Below, in pieces: positions 38,691-48,610 of a stretch of 64,000 nucleotides of DNA. Below the pieces are notes generated by a model. It worked only from the letters and a program-made list of their open reading frames with translations, did no database searches and was not told the origin of the DNA. The stretch spans positions 372,001 through 436,000 of the forward strand of contig NZ_ATUX01000005.1 in the NCBI RefSeq assembly GCF_000420425.1. Reading direction: 5' to 3'. This DNA comes from Schaalia vaccimaxillae DSM 15804 (lineage in GTDB: Bacteria > Actinomycetota > Actinomycetes > Actinomycetales > Actinomycetaceae). Numbering within the stretch: position 1 is the first letter of the stretch; each line of letters begins with the position of its first letter. The position numbers were made by a program, and so were the translations under genes.

Positions 38691-39089
38691 ATGACAATGA
38701 CGGATCCCATCGCAGACATGCTCACGCGTCTGCGTAACGCGAACCGCGCTCACCACGATTCGGTTTCCATGCCGTACTCGAAGCTCAAGAACGCGATCGC
38801 CAACATCCTGGTTGAGGAGGGCTACATCGCCTCGACCACCGTCGAAGATGCCCGCGTTGGCAAGACTTTGACGATCAACCTGAAGTACGGTTCGCAACGC
38901 GAAAGCGCCATTCAGGGACTACAGCGCGTCTCCAAGCCGGGTCTGCGCGTGTATGCCAAGTCCACCAACCTGCCCAAGGTCCGCGGCGGCCTCGGCGTGG
39001 CCATCCTGTCCACGTCCTCCGGCCTGCTCACCGACCGTCAGGCAGCCGACAAGGGTGTGGGTGGGGAAGTCCTCGCCTACATCTGGTGA
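38691..39089 (+). CDS. rpsH: 30S ribosomal protein S8
   Basis: 132 residues from ATG 38691 (a second ATG at 38697 is equally plausible). S8 is a central 16S binder. [16 protein letters not shown], the [10 protein letters not shown] segment and [19 protein letters not shown] are standard. Confidence 0.98.
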   Translation: MTMTDPIADMLTRLRNANRAHHDSVSMPYSKLKNAIANILVEEGYIASTTVEDARVGKTLTINLKYGSQRESAIQGLQRVSKPGLRVYAKSTNLPKVRGGLGVAILSTSSGLLTDRQAADKGVGGEVLAYIW

Positions 39090-39104
39090 TGAGGAGGCTG
39101 AACA

Positions 39105-39647
39105 ATGTCGCGAATCGGTAAGAATCCCATCGCCATCCCGGCCGGCGTCGATATCAATATCGACGGCGCCCTGGTCAAGGTGAAGGGCCCCAAGGGCGAG
39201 CTCAGCCACACTGTGGCAGCTCCGATCGAGGTCAAGATCGAAGATGGCAACATCCTCGTGTCGCGCCCCGACGACGAGCGCACCTCTCGCTCCCTGCATG
39301 GCCTGACCCGCACGCTCATCGCCAATATGGTGACCGGCGTGACCGAGGGCTACGCCAAGAAGCTCGAGATCACCGGTACCGGTTACCGCGTCGTCGCAAA
39401 GGGTAAGGACCTTGAGTTCTCCCTGGGCTTCTCGCACACCATCCTGGTTGAGGCCCCCGAAGGCATCGAGTTCACCATCGAGCCCAAGTCGCAGACCCTG
39501 TTCACGGTGTCTGGTATTGACAAGCAGCTCGTCGGCGAAACCGCTGCCCGCATCCGTAAGCTCAAGAAGCCTGAACCCTACAAGGGCAAGGGCATCCACT
39601 ACGTGGGCGAGACCATCCGTCGCAAGGTCGGAAAGGCTGGTAAGTGA
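39105..39647 (+). CDS. rplF: 50S ribosomal protein L6
   Basis: 180 residues, two related domains near the factor-binding site. [16 protein letters not shown] at the start and the C-terminal [20 protein letters not shown] are diagnostic. Stop overlaps rplR. Confidence 0.98.
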   Translation: MSRIGKNPIAIPAGVDINIDGALVKVKGPKGELSHTVAAPIEVKIEDGNILVSRPDDERTSRSLHGLTRTLIANMVTGVTEGYAKKLEITGTGYRVVAKGKDLEFSLGFSHTILVEAPEGIEFTIEPKSQTLFTVSGIDKQLVGETAARIRKLKKPEPYKGKGIHYVGETIRRKVGKAGK

Positions 39648-40018
39648 TGGCGTACTCGATCAAGGGCAAGGGCAAGGTTGTCGCGCGCAAGCGTCGTCAC
39701 CTGCGCCTCCGCAAGAAGATCAACGGCACGGCCGAACGTCCCCGTCTGGTCGTTACTCGTTCAAACCGCCACATGGTGGCCCAGGTTATCGACGACACCG
39801 TCGGTCACACCCTGGTTTCTGCCTCCGACAAGGAAGCCGATCTGCTTACCGCAGAGGGCACCAAGACGGAAAAGGCGTCGAAGGTTGGTGCTCTCATCGC
39901 GGAGCGCGCGAAGGCTGCGGGTATTACCGCTGTCGTCTTCGACCGTGGTGGTAATAAGTACAGCGGCCGCGTCGCGGCTGTCGCCGAGGCCGCCCGCCAG
40001 GGTGGACTCGAGCTGTGA
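39647..40018 (+). CDS. rplR: 50S ribosomal protein L18
   Basis: 123 residues from ATG 39647 (a GTG one codon earlier is possible). Binds 5S rRNA with L5. [20 protein letters not shown] and the [20 protein letters not shown] block are typical. Confidence 0.98.
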   Translation: MAYSIKGKGKVVARKRRHLRLRKKINGTAERPRLVVTRSNRHMVAQVIDDTVGHTLVSASDKEADLLTAEGTKTEKASKVGALIAERAKAAGITAVVFDRGGNKYSGRVAAVAEAARQGGLEL

Positions 40019-40047
40019 ACGAGCCTCAAGGAAAGAGAGATCAACTG

Positions 40048-40740
40048 ATGGCTGCACAGCAGCGAGACAGGAATGCTCAGGGAGGCTCCGGCGCAGCGGA
40101 AGGCGAGCGCCGCGAACGCCGTGGTCGCGGTAACGATCGCGATCGCCGGGGCAACAACGAGAACAAGAACGAATACATCGAGCGCGTTGTCACCATCAAC
40201 CGCGTCTCCAAGGTCGTCAAGGGTGGCCGTCGCTTCTCCTTCACGGCTCTGGTTGTCGTCGGTGACGGCGAAGGCACGGTCGGTGTTGGCTACGGAAAGG
40301 CTAAGGAAGTTCCCCAGGCCATTTCCAAGGGCGTCGAGGAAGCGAAGAAGAACTTCATTCGCGTCCCGATGATCCGCCGCACAATCACCCACGTGGTCGA
40401 AGGCCGCGATGCCGCTGGCATCGTGCTGCTGCGTCCGGCCGCCCCCGGTACCGGTGTTATCGCCGGTGGCCCGGTGCGCGCCGTCCTCGAAGCAGCTGGC
40501 GTCCACGACGTGCTGAGCAAGTCGCTCGGCTCGTCCAACGCCATCAACATCGTCCACGCTACGGTGGATGCACTCAAGCAGCTCGAGCAGCCCGAGGCTG
40601 TGGCGGCACGTCGTGGCCTGTCGCTCGAGCGCGTCGCTCCGGCGGCAATGCTGCGTGCACGCGCCGAGGGCGAAGCCGAGAAAAAGGCCGCGGCTGAAAA
40701 GGCTGAGGCTGAGAAGGCTTCCGCGGGGGTGACTGAGTGA
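40048..40740 (+). CDS. rpsE: 30S ribosomal protein S5
   Basis: 230 residues from ATG 40048, with AAGGAAAGAGAG upstream; an overlapping GTG at 40015 is less likely. S5 acts in decoding accuracy. The core is [20 protein letters not shown] through the [19 protein letters not shown] block. Both ends carry low-complexity extensions: Arg/Gly/Asn-rich at the N-terminus and Ala/Glu/Lys-rich at the C-terminus. Confidence 0.97.
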   Translation: MAAQQRDRNAQGGSGAAEGERRERRGRGNDRDRRGNNENKNEYIERVVTINRVSKVVKGGRRFSFTALVVVGDGEGTVGVGYGKAKEVPQAISKGVEEAKKNFIRVPMIRRTITHVVEGRDAAGIVLLRPAAPGTGVIAGGPVRAVLEAAGVHDVLSKSLGSSNAINIVHATVDALKQLEQPEAVAARRGLSLERVAPAAMLRARAEGEAEKKAAAEKAEAEKASAGVTE

Positions 40741-40922
40741 TGGCACAGCTCAAGATCACGCAGGTCAAGTCCACTATTGGCACCCTGCAGAACATGAAGG
40801 ACACTCTGCGCACCCTCGGGCTGCGCAAGATCGGCCAGAGCGTCGTCCGTGAGGATACGGAAGCCGTCCGCGGCGCCGTGCGCACGGTGCGTCACCTGGT
40901 GACCGTTGAGGAGGTCGACTGA
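40740..40922 (+). CDS. rpmD: 50S ribosomal protein L30
   Basis: 60 residues from ATG 40740, overlapping the rpsE stop. [20 protein letters not shown] and the [10 protein letters not shown] motif are diagnostic. Confidence 0.97.
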   Translation: MAQLKITQVKSTIGTLQNMKDTLRTLGLRKIGQSVVREDTEAVRGAVRTVRHLVTVEEVD

Positions 40923-40924
40923 CA

Positions 40925-41389
40925 ATGGCGGACTCCACCGAAAAGGTGCAGATCGTTAAGCTGCACCACCTGCGTCCTGCCCCCGGCGCCAAGACCGCTA
41001 AGACCCGCGTGGGTCGAGGCGAAGGCTCCAAGGGTAAGACCGCTGGTCGCGGTACCAAGGGCACGAAGGCCCGCTATCAGGTTCCCGCTGGCTTCGAAGG
41101 CGGACAGATGCCGATTCATATGCGTCTGCCTAAGCTTCGCGGCTTCAAGAACCCCTTCCGCGTCGAGTACCAGGTCGTCAACGTTGGCAAGCTTGGGGAA
41201 CTCTTCCCCGAGGGCGGCAAGGTGACGGTTGAGGATCTCGTCGCTAAGCACGCTGTTCGCGACGGGGCTCCCGTCAAGGTGCTCGGCACCGGTGAAATCA
41301 GCGTCAAGCTTGAGGTTGAGGTTGACTCCTGGTCTTCCTCGGCCGAAGCAAAGATCACTGCTGCCGGCGGAACCCTTTCGGTCCGCTGA
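40925..41389 (+). CDS. rplO: 50S ribosomal protein L15
   Basis: 154 residues. Gly-rich N-terminal extension ([20 protein letters not shown]) that threads the 23S rRNA, then a globular domain ending in [15 protein letters not shown]. Last gene before the terminator and secY. Confidence 0.98.
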   Translation: MADSTEKVQIVKLHHLRPAPGAKTAKTRVGRGEGSKGKTAGRGTKGTKARYQVPAGFEGGQMPIHMRLPKLRGFKNPFRVEYQVVNVGKLGELFPEGGKVTVEDLVAKHAVRDGAPVKVLGTGEISVKLEVEVDSWSSSAEAKITAAGGTLSVR

Positions 41390-41397
41390 CACGGCTT

Positions 41398-41428
41398 CAG
41401 GGGTGGTCCGGTTTCCGGACCACCCCTG
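41398..41428 (+). terminator. intrinsic terminator after rplO
   Basis: Perfect 14-bp stem (41398-41411 with 41415-41428) with a TTT loop. It separates the spc r-proteins from secY, whose own promoter must lie in the following 130 nt (a TACGCTGG at 41502-41509 is a possible -10). Confidence 0.85.
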
Positions 41429-41563
41429 CTGCGTGTCCACCGGATGCGCACAACTCGTTCGTTTTCACCCAGCCGTCTGGCCTCACCCGTAGAAACTCGG
41501 GTACGCTGGCACGGTCGTTCGGGGCCGAGGCCCTACACACTGCCCATCACCGAGGAGGATGCC

Positions 41564-42856
41564 TTGCTCAGTGCATTCGCACAGGCGTTCCGCACCCCCG
41601 ACTTGCGTCGGAAGATCCTGTTCACGCTTTTCATCATGGCGATGTTCCGCCTGGGTTCGTTCATCCCGACCCCGGGAGTGGACTCGCAGGCGATTCAGAC
41701 CTGTCTGGCTCAACAGAATGAGGCGTCGCTGCTCGACCTGGTGAACCTCTTCTCCGGTGGCGCCATGATGCAGCTGTCAATCTTTGCGCTGGGCATCATG
41801 CCGTACATTACGGCGTCGATCATCATTCAGCTTATGCGCGTGGTGATCCCTCGATTTGAAGACCTTCACCAAGAAGGTCAAACAGGTCAGGCCAAGCTCA
41901 CGCAGTACACCCGCTACCTGACAATCTTCCTCGGTATTCTTCAGTCGACGACCACACTGTCGTTGGCACGCTCAGGCCAGCTGTACCCGTCGTGTTCAGA
42001 GTCTGTCATCGCCGATGACTCGGTCATGATGTTCATCATGATGGTCATCGTCATGATGGCAGGAACCGGCGTCATCATGTGGCTCGGTGAACTCATCACT
42101 GAACGCGGTATCGGCAACGGTATGTCCCTGCTGATCTTCACTTCGATCATCGCCCAGATGCCCAGCCAGCTGCTGAGCATTGGTCGCGCAGGCAAGTGGG
42201 GCTCGGTCCTCGCAATCATCGTCTTGCTGCTCGTCGTCGCAATTGCTGTGGTCTACATTGAGCAGGCTCAGCGCCGCATCCCCGTCCAATACGCCAAGCG
42301 CATGATTGGACGACGCCAGTATGGCGGCACCACCACCTACATTCCGCTCAAGATCAACATGTCGGGTGTTATCCCCGTGATCTTCGCGTCCTCGATCTTG
42401 GCAATGCCCACCATGATTGCCCAATTCGGTGACCCAAGTGCCTCGTGGGTTCAGTGGATCGTGGCTCACTTCCAGCCCAATAGCTGGTTCTACCTGACCT
42501 TCTACGGTTTGATGACACTCTTCTTCGCCTTCTTCTACACGGCGATTACTTTCAACCCGGACGAGGTTGCCGACAATATGAAGCGCTACGGTGGTTTCAT
42601 TCCCGGGTATCGCGCCGGTCGGCCCACTGCCGAATACTTGCGCTACGTCATCAATAGGATCACGTCGGCTGGTGCCCTCTACCTGGTCATTATCGCCCTC
42701 TTGCCGTCACTGATGATCATCCCCCTCAAGCTCACCAGCGGCCAGATGCCCTTCGGCGGAACCACTCTGCTGATTATCGTTGGTGTCGGCTTGCAGACGG
42801 TGAAGGAAATCAATACGCAGCTCCAGCAGCACCACTACGAAGGATTCCTCGCATGA
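41564..42856 (+). CDS. secY: protein translocase subunit SecY
   Basis: 430 residues from TTG 41564, with GGAGG 6 nt upstream; upstream in-frame codons lack conservation. The ten-span channel of the Sec translocase. MAMFRLGSFIPTPGVD (after TM1), the plug region, the PYITASIIIQL segment of TM2, and the cytoplasmic loop with ERGIGNGMSLLI and RRQYGGTTTYIPLKINMSGV are all seen. It ends in the usual basic, His-rich tail, overlapping adk (GCATGA). Confidence 0.97.
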   Translation: MLSAFAQAFRTPDLRRKILFTLFIMAMFRLGSFIPTPGVDSQAIQTCLAQQNEASLLDLVNLFSGGAMMQLSIFALGIMPYITASIIIQLMRVVIPRFEDLHQEGQTGQAKLTQYTRYLTIFLGILQSTTTLSLARSGQLYPSCSESVIADDSVMMFIMMVIVMMAGTGVIMWLGELITERGIGNGMSLLIFTSIIAQMPSQLLSIGRAGKWGSVLAIIVLLLVVAIAVVYIEQAQRRIPVQYAKRMIGRRQYGGTTTYIPLKINMSGVIPVIFASSILAMPTMIAQFGDPSASWVQWIVAHFQPNSWFYLTFYGLMTLFFAFFYTAITFNPDEVADNMKRYGGFIPGYRAGRPTAEYLRYVINRITSAGALYLVIIALLPSLMIIPLKLTSGQMPFGGTTLLIIVGVGLQTVKEINTQLQQHHYEGFLA

Positions 42857-43425
42857 CCGCGATCATCTTGCTTGGCCCTCCTGGGGCTGGTAAAGGCACC
42901 CAGGCCGCACGCATCGCAGAAAAGCTCCAGATTCCTGCCATTTCTACCGGTGAAATTTTCCGAAGCAATATGGCGGAGGGCACCGAGATTGGCAAACAGG
43001 CTCAGGCTTACATGAATCGGGGTGAATTCGTCCCCGACTCGGTGACCAATGAGATGGTCAGGGCTCGCCTTGCGGCTCCCGACACCGCCAACGGTTTCCT
43101 TCTTGATGGCTACCCCCGCAACGTTGATCAGGCTCACGTTTTGCGTGACATGACCATGGAACTGGGTACCAAGATTGACCTTGTCCTCGAGATCCAGGTT
43201 GACGAGGACGAAGTCGTCCAGCGCATGCTCAAGCGCGCTGAAGAACTGCATCGCACCGATGACACCGAGCCCGTGATGCGTCACCGCCTAGAGGTCTACC
43301 ACCAGCAGACTGAACCGGTTGCCACCTACTACGTCGATCAGGATCTTCTCCACGTTGTCGATGGAACGGGAACCGTTGATCAGGTCACCGAACGGATCTT
43401 TGCGATCCTCGACGCTCAGATCTGA
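42853..43425 (+). CDS. adk: adenylate kinase
   Basis: 190 residues, the short form without a zinc LID. Interconverts ATP+AMP and 2 ADP. P-loop LGPPGAGKGTQAARIAEKL, AMP-binding DGYPRNVDQA and the short LID around RTDDTEPVMRHRLEVY. Coupled to secY by a 4-nt overlap; the secY-adk-map order is common in bacteria. Confidence 0.97.
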   Translation: MTAIILLGPPGAGKGTQAARIAEKLQIPAISTGEIFRSNMAEGTEIGKQAQAYMNRGEFVPDSVTNEMVRARLAAPDTANGFLLDGYPRNVDQAHVLRDMTMELGTKIDLVLEIQVDEDEVVQRMLKRAEELHRTDDTEPVMRHRLEVYHQQTEPVATYYVDQDLLHVVDGTGTVDQVTERIFAILDAQI

Positions 43426-43436
43426 GGCGGGCCACT

Positions 43437-44348
43437 ATGGCGCGGGTTGAGCTCAAAACCTTCGAGCAGATCAAATGGATGCGGAAGGCTGGATTGGTCG
43501 TAGCAGACATCCATCGCAGCCTGCGTGAAGCCGCCCAACCCGGGGTCACAACCGCGCAGTTAGACCAGGTTTCTGCAGAGGCGATTGCTCGTGCCGGAGC
43601 CGAGTCGAACTTTCTGAACTACTATGGCTACCCGGCCACAGTGTGCATCTCAGTTAATGACGAGGTCGTACACGGCATCCCCGGTAGCCGTGTGCTTGAA
43701 GCCGGTGACATCGTCAGCTTTGATTGTGGCGCATGGGTAGGACACGCATCGCGTCAGTGGCATGGTGATGCCGCGTTTACCATGATTGTCGGCGATCAAT
43801 GGATTGATGATGCAGGCTTCGCGGCTGGCACGCGAGCTGAGGGTGAGGGGCCAGCTGGGGTGCCCGCGGAGGTTTTACAACGGCGTCGGGAACTTGATGC
43901 GGTGACCCGTGAGGCCCTGTGGGCAGCCCTTGCTTCACTGGCAACAGGTCGTAGGATCAGTGCCGTGGGCGAAGCTGTCGAAGACGTTGTCGAAGAAGCA
44001 GCCTCTCGATACGGCTGGGAGGCCGGAATTATCGAGGAATACACGGGCCACGGTATTGGCTCCGCGATGCACCAGGCTCCGGAGGTTCTTAACTTTAGGA
44101 CCCGCGGTCTTTCTCCCAAACTCAAGCCTGGAATGGTCCTTGCGGTCGAGCCGATGCTGACCACCGGTGGTATTGAATCCCTTACCGAGGACGATGAGTG
44201 GACCGTACGCACGGCAGATGGATCGGATGCTGCGCAATGGGAGCACTCGATTGCAATCCTTGATGGGGGAGTGAGCGTCCTGACCGCTCCTGATGGCGGA
44301 GCTGCAGGATTGTCGCGTTACGGCATTACGCCCATCGACCTGGATTAG
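43437..44348 (+). CDS. map: methionine aminopeptidase, type I
   Basis: 303 residues, longer than the usual 250-285. Removes the initiator Met from new proteins. Metal ligands are Asp97 (FDCGAW), the Asp of WHGDAAF, His205 (TGHGIGSAMH), Glu of VLAVEPML and Glu of WEHSIA. The extra length is a Gly/Ala/Arg-rich insertion at about 121-150 between the second Asp and the helical lobe. 11 nt after adk. Confidence 0.95.
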   Translation: MARVELKTFEQIKWMRKAGLVVADIHRSLREAAQPGVTTAQLDQVSAEAIARAGAESNFLNYYGYPATVCISVNDEVVHGIPGSRVLEAGDIVSFDCGAWVGHASRQWHGDAAFTMIVGDQWIDDAGFAAGTRAEGEGPAGVPAEVLQRRRELDAVTREALWAALASLATGRRISAVGEAVEDVVEEAASRYGWEAGIIEEYTGHGIGSAMHQAPEVLNFRTRGLSPKLKPGMVLAVEPMLTTGGIESLTEDDEWTVRTADGSDAAQWEHSIAILDGGVSVLTAPDGGAAGLSRYGITPIDLD

Positions 44349-44542
44349 AAAATCCGGGTGGGGTGATATTCGCCCTCGCTGCGTGAGCGAGTCGACAGCA
44401 GTGCAACTAACACATCGCCCCTTTTTTCCCGTAGAGTTGATCTTCGGGCGTGTCTGCGTCGGATTAGCTGATCTGATGCGTAGCGCCTAGTGACCTCCGG
44501 GTCACTCCAATATCCGAGACATGTAGAGGACAGACGGAGGAT

Positions 44543-44764
44543 ATGGCGAAGAAAGACGGCGTCATCGAAATGGAAGGCACGGTCGTTGAGGCCCTGCCTA
44601 ATGCGATGTTCCGTGTGGAACTGAAGAATGGCCATGTTGTTCTCGGCCACATCGCGGGAAAAATGCGTCAGCACTACATCCGCATCCTGCCCGAGGATCG
44701 CGTCGTCGTCGAACTGAGCCCCTACGACCTCTCGCGAGGTCGCATCGTCTACCGCTACAAGTGA
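44543..44764 (+). CDS. infA: translation initiation factor IF-1
   Basis: 73 residues, OB fold that occupies the 30S A site during initiation: [44 protein letters not shown] precedes the ATG. First gene of the alpha-operon block. The 194-nt gap before it has no gene. Confidence 0.98.
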   Translation: MAKKDGVIEMEGTVVEALPNAMFRVELKNGHVVLGHIAGKMRQHYIRILPEDRVVVELSPYDLSRGRIVYRYK

Positions 44765-44806
44765 CCAAACGACACTGACCGCCTACAGGCGGTGGAGGTA
44801 TCAACC

Positions 44807-44920
44807 ATGAAGGTCAAGCCGAGTGTCAAGAAGATCTGTGACAAGTGCAAGGTGATTCGTCGCCACGGCAACGTCATGGTCATCTGTGACAACCCCAGGC
44901 ACAAGCAGCGCCAGGGCTGA
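44807..44920 (+). CDS. rpmJ: 50S ribosomal protein L36
   Basis: 37 residues, standard: [18 protein letters not shown] then [19 protein letters not shown]. Zinc ribbon with CDKC, Cys and His. GGAGG precedes the ATG 44807. It lies between infA and rpsM as usual. Confidence 0.98.
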   Translation: MKVKPSVKKICDKCKVIRRHGNVMVICDNPRHKQRQG

Positions 44921-45066
44921 AAGCCCCTGCTGCTCGACCCCGGGCGATGAGCCCACCAGCATCATTCCGCACGCCACAAGGCGACCCTCGGTTCGGAGGC
45001 CGAGGCCGGGTGCTCATCCGGAAGGAACGATGACGACCTCCGAGGAACAACTGGAGCACCAACAAC

Positions 45067-45441
45067 ATGGCACGTATTGCCGGCGTTGACCTCCCCCGCG
45101 AAAAGCGGCTGGAGATTGCGCTTACTTACATTTACGGAGTCGGACGCACCCGCGCGGCCGAGACCCTCGAAGCTACCGGCGTGAGCCCCGACGTGCGCGT
45201 TAAGGACGCCACCGAAGAGGATCTCGTCAAGCTTCGTGAGTACATCGAGAACAACTTCAAGGTCGAGGGCGACCTGCGCCGTGAGGTTCAGGCCGACATC
45301 CGTCGCAAGATCGAAATTGGTTCCTACCAGGGCCTGCGCCACCGTCGTGGCCTGCCGGTCCACGGTCAGCGCACCAAGACAAACGCTCGTACCCGCAAGG
45401 GCCCGAAGCGTACCGTCGCTGGCAAGAAGAAGGCCAAGTAA
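45067..45441 (+). CDS. rpsM: 30S ribosomal protein S13
   Basis: 124 residues. S13 contacts P-site tRNA and bridges to the 50[21 protein letters not shown] and the basic tail [20 protein letters not shown] are diagnostic. Confidence 0.98.
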   Translation: MARIAGVDLPREKRLEIALTYIYGVGRTRAAETLEATGVSPDVRVKDATEEDLVKLREYIENNFKVEGDLRREVQADIRRKIEIGSYQGLRHRRGLPVHGQRTKTNARTRKGPKRTVAGKKKAK

Positions 45442-45505
45442 GGCCTGAAGGGATTGTGAGTCCCGCGGACTCCACCCTTGAAACGACTGAAAAAGGAACC
45501 GAAAA

Positions 45506-45901
45506 ATGGCAGCTGCAAAGACTTCGCGCAAGCCGCGTCGCAAGCTTTCCAAGAACGTCACCCACGGTCACGCGTACATCAAGTCGACGTTCAATAACAC
45601 AATCGTCTCCCTCACCGACACCACCGGCGCCGTCATCGCATGGGCGTCCTCGGGTCAGGTGGGCTTCAAGGGTTCGCGTAAGTCGACCCCCTTCGCTGCT
45701 CAGCTTGCAGCCGAGGCGGCCGCCCGTCGCGCCCAGGAGCACGGAATGAAGAAGGTTGACGTCTTCGTTAAGGGTCCCGGCTCTGGCCGTGAGACCGCGA
45801 TCCGCTCCCTCCAGGCCGCTGGCCTTGAGGTCGGCTCGATCCAGGACGTCACTCCTCAGGCTCACAACGGCGCTCGCCCCGCGAAGCGTCGTCGCGTCTG
45901 A
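45506..45901 (+). CDS. rpsK: 30S ribosomal protein S11
   Basis: 131 residues. Platform protein near the E site. [20 protein letters not shown], the [18 protein letters not shown] helix and the C-terminal [18 protein letters not shown] are standard. rpsD does not follow it here. Confidence 0.98.
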   Translation: MAAAKTSRKPRRKLSKNVTHGHAYIKSTFNNTIVSLTDTTGAVIAWASSGQVGFKGSRKSTPFAAQLAAEAAARRAQEHGMKKVDVFVKGPGSGRETAIRSLQAAGLEVGSIQDVTPQAHNGARPAKRRRV

Positions 45902-46042
45902 ACCTTCCCGCGCGCAGGCACAGCCTAGCTGTGTCTCCACGTCTGAGCCCGCAACCTTGCGGGGCTCAACACCTCTGTCCCGTTCAAACGGGATCCACTG
46001 TCCGGCGTCATATGGCGGGCGCCGGTAAGAAAGGACCAAGAC

Positions 46043-47038
46043 GTGCTTATTGCAGAGCGCCCCATCCTGACCGAAGAAAAGGTCAGCGACTTCCGCTCCC
46101 GCTTCACCCTGGAGCCCCTCGAGCCCGGTTTCGGCTACACGCTGGGTAACTCCCTGCGCCGTACCCTCCTGTCCTCGATCCCTGGAGCTGCGGTCACATC
46201 CATCCGTATTGATGGTGTGCCCCACGAGTTCCGCACGATCGAAGGCGTGAAGGAAGACGTCGCCGAGATCATCCTCAACATCAAGCAGATCGTTCTGTCG
46301 TCTGAAAACGATGAGCCGGTCGTCATGTACCTGCGTAAGGCTGGCCCCGGCGCCGTCGTCGCAGGTGACATCACCCCTCCGGCTGGCGTTGAGATCCACA
46401 ACCCCGATCTTCACCTGGCTACCCTCAACGACAAGGGCAAGCTGGAGATCGAGCTGACCGTCGAGCGTGGCCGCGGCTACGTGTCGGCTGCTCAGAACAA
46501 GGATCCTCAGGCCGAGATCTCCCGCATCCCGATCGATTCGATCTACTCGCCCGTCGTCAAGGTGACCTATAAGGTCGAGGCGACCCGTGTTGAGCAGCGC
46601 ACTGACTTCGACCGCCTCGTCATTGACGTGGAAACGAAGCCGGCGATTGCTCCGCGCGACGCCCTCGCCTCGGCAGGTAAGACGCTGGTCGAACTCTTCG
46701 GCCTGATGCGCGAGCTGAACGAAGAAGCTGAAGGCATCGAGGTTGGCCCGTCCACTACCGATGCGACTCTGGCCGCTGATCTGGCTCTGCCGATCGAGAA
46801 CCTCAACCTGCAGTCGCGTTCCTACAACGCGCTGCGTCGTCGTGGCATTCTCACCGTCGGCGAGCTCGTTGCCCACTCGGAAGCCGATCTGCTCGACATC
46901 CGTAACTTCGGTACGAAGTCGATCGAAGAGATCAAGGAATCCCTCGCCGGCCTCGGTATGACCCTCAAGGATTCGGTCATGCCCAACTTTGGCGACCCGG
47001 AGTCCGGTTCGATCTTCAGCGACGACCAGTCCATCTGA
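46043..47038 (+). CDS. rpoA: RNA polymerase alpha subunit
   Basis: 331 residues from GTG 46043. Forms the assembly dimer of RNA polymerase. N-terminal domain with [20 protein letters not shown] and [14 protein letters not shown]-terminal domain (about 245-315) with [20 protein letters not shown], the DNA- and activator-binding module. Start homologous to the mycobacterial MLI start. Confidence 0.98.
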   Translation: MLIAERPILTEEKVSDFRSRFTLEPLEPGFGYTLGNSLRRTLLSSIPGAAVTSIRIDGVPHEFRTIEGVKEDVAEIILNIKQIVLSSENDEPVVMYLRKAGPGAVVAGDITPPAGVEIHNPDLHLATLNDKGKLEIELTVERGRGYVSAAQNKDPQAEISRIPIDSIYSPVVKVTYKVEATRVEQRTDFDRLVIDVETKPAIAPRDALASAGKTLVELFGLMRELNEEAEGIEVGPSTTDATLAADLALPIENLNLQSRSYNALRRRGILTVGELVAHSEADLLDIRNFGTKSIEEIKESLAGLGMTLKDSVMPNFGDPESGSIFSDDQSI

Positions 47039-47080
47039 CCCACTGCGTCCGATGGACGCATCTAATCCGTAGGAGACACC

Positions 47081-47647
47081 ATGCCCACCCCCAAGAAGGG
47101 TGCCCGCCTGGGCGGAAGCCCGGCTCACCAGAAGCTGATTCTGTCGAACCTGTCGATTCAGCTCATTGAACACCGTGCACTGACCACTACCGAGGCCAAG
47201 GCGAAGATGCTGCAGCCTTACTTTGAGAAGCTCGTGACCAAGGCGAAGCGCGGCGACATGCACGCCCGTCGTACCGTGGCCAAGAAGCTGCCCTCGAAGG
47301 AAGCTGTCTACCTGCTCTTCGACGAGATCGTTCCCGCGATGGACTCCGAGCGCCAGGGCGGCTACACCCGCCTGATCCGCGTTGGAAATCGCAAGGGCGA
47401 CAACGCTCCTCTGATGCGCATTGAGCTCGTCATGGAGAAGGTCGAGAAGAAGGCCGTCGTCAAGGCTGCTGAGACCACTGCTGCCAAGGCTGCTGAAAAG
47501 GCTGAGGAAGAGGTTGTCGAGGAGACCACTGAGGTTTCCGAAGAGACCACTGACGAGGTCGTGGCCGAAGAGGCTGTTGAGGCCGCTGACGAGGCTGGCG
47601 CTGATGACGCTGCTGAGGCGACTGAAGAGGCCGCCGAAGAGAAGTGA
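47081..47647 (+). CDS. rplQ: 50S ribosomal protein L17 with a long acidic tail
   Basis: 188 residues; the first 117 are ordinary L17 ([38 protein letters not shown]). The last 65 are almost only Ala, Glu, Val, Thr and Asp, an acidic low-complexity extension seen in some actinobacteria. Last gene of the alpha operon. Confidence 0.97.
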   Translation: MPTPKKGARLGGSPAHQKLILSNLSIQLIEHRALTTTEAKAKMLQPYFEKLVTKAKRGDMHARRTVAKKLPSKEAVYLLFDEIVPAMDSERQGGYTRLIRVGNRKGDNAPLMRIELVMEKVEKKAVVKAAETTAAKAAEKAEEEVVEETTEVSEETTDEVVAEEAVEAADEAGADDAAEATEEAAEEK

Positions 47648-47699
47648 GCCCTAGAGGCCACAGATTCTCACTGAAGGCTGCTCGCTCTGACTGAGCACG

Positions 47700-47731
47700 G
47701 GGCCGGATGATCTTTCGAGATCATCCGGCCC
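47700..47731 (+). terminator. intrinsic terminator after rplQ
   Basis: Perfect 14-bp stem (47700-47713 with 47718-47731), stable TTCG tetraloop, followed by CTCATTTTT. A textbook Rho-independent terminator. Confidence 0.95.
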
Positions 47732-47847
47732 TCTCATTTTTCCTCTGTCCCGCCGAGAGCAGACCTTGTGGTCGTTTTTTGCCCCGAAATCGCCCATTTT
47801 TGACCATAAAGTCTGCTCTCGGCGATAGGGGAGGGGGAGGGATCGCC

Positions 47848-47853
47848 TAGGCT
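47848..47853 (+). promoter_or_regulatory. -10 hexamer (TAGGCT) of a probably leaderless kinase gene
   Basis: TAGGCT ends 7 nt before ATG 47861 with no Shine-Dalgarno sequence between. Confidence 0.4.
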
Positions 47854-47860
47854 GGTGAAC

Positions 47861-48610
47861 ATGCCTGACGAAATGACCCTGGCCGTTGACTGCGGTGGCG
47901 GCGGCATTAAAGCCTCTGTCGTGGATTCTCGCGGAACAATGGTGGCCCCGCCCAAGCGCACTCCCACGCCTTATCCACTGCCACCAGAACTCCTCGTCTC
48001 CACGGTCGTCGATTTGGCGCAAGAACTCCCGCAGGCCACTCGAGTCACCATGGGAATGCCGGGAATGATCCGCCACGGAGTGGTCATCGCGACCCCCCAC
48101 TACATCACCAAGGACGGTCCTCGATCCAGGATCCTGGCCGACCTCGTTCCCCAATGGGCCAACTTCGATATGGGTCGCGCCATTGAAACAGCCCTCGGCC
48201 TGCCAGCCAAGGTTCTCAATGATGCAGAGGTTGCGGGGGCCGGCGTCATCACCGGCACCGGCCTAGAAATGATCATCACACTGGGAACAGGACTGGGCAA
48301 CGCAGTCTTTGATGGGGGAGTGCTTTCCCCGCACACCGAAATTAGCCAAGGCTTCGTACGCTGGGGGCTCACCTATGACGACTACATTGGCGAACATGAA
48401 CGCCTGCGTCTCGGTGACTTCCACTGGTCCAGGCGCGTGCGGCGCGTAGTCGACTCCCTACGGCCCATGTACATGTGGGATCGGCTCTACTTAGGTGGAG
48501 GCAACTCTAAGAGAATTACCGCGACTCAACGGTCCCTACTCGGAGACGAGGTCGTCATTGTGCCCAATGATGCGGGCATCATTGGGGGAGTGAGGGCCTG
48601 GGAACTGTGA
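47861..48610 (+). CDS. ROK-family kinase, polyphosphate-glucokinase-like
   Basis: 249 residues from ATG 47861 (a GTG two codons earlier is an alternative). Sugar kinase fold: phosphate-binding DCGGGGIKASVVD near residue 8, MPGMIRHG, NDAEVAGAGVITG with the catalytic Asp, and the second phosphate motif TLGTGLGNAVFDGG. Resembles actinobacterial polyphosphate/ATP glucokinase PpgK, which makes glucose-6-phosphate. The first motif is DCGGGG rather than the usual D-I/V-G-G-T/S-G, so phosphoryl donor and sugar remain uncertain. Coupled to truA by a 4-nt overlap. Confidence 0.85.
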   Translation: MPDEMTLAVDCGGGGIKASVVDSRGTMVAPPKRTPTPYPLPPELLVSTVVDLAQELPQATRVTMGMPGMIRHGVVIATPHYITKDGPRSRILADLVPQWANFDMGRAIETALGLPAKVLNDAEVAGAGVITGTGLEMIITLGTGLGNAVFDGGVLSPHTEISQGFVRWGLTYDDYIGEHERLRLGDFHWSRRVRRVVDSLRPMYMWDRLYLGGGNSKRITATQRSLLGDEVVIVPNDAGIIGGVRAWEL

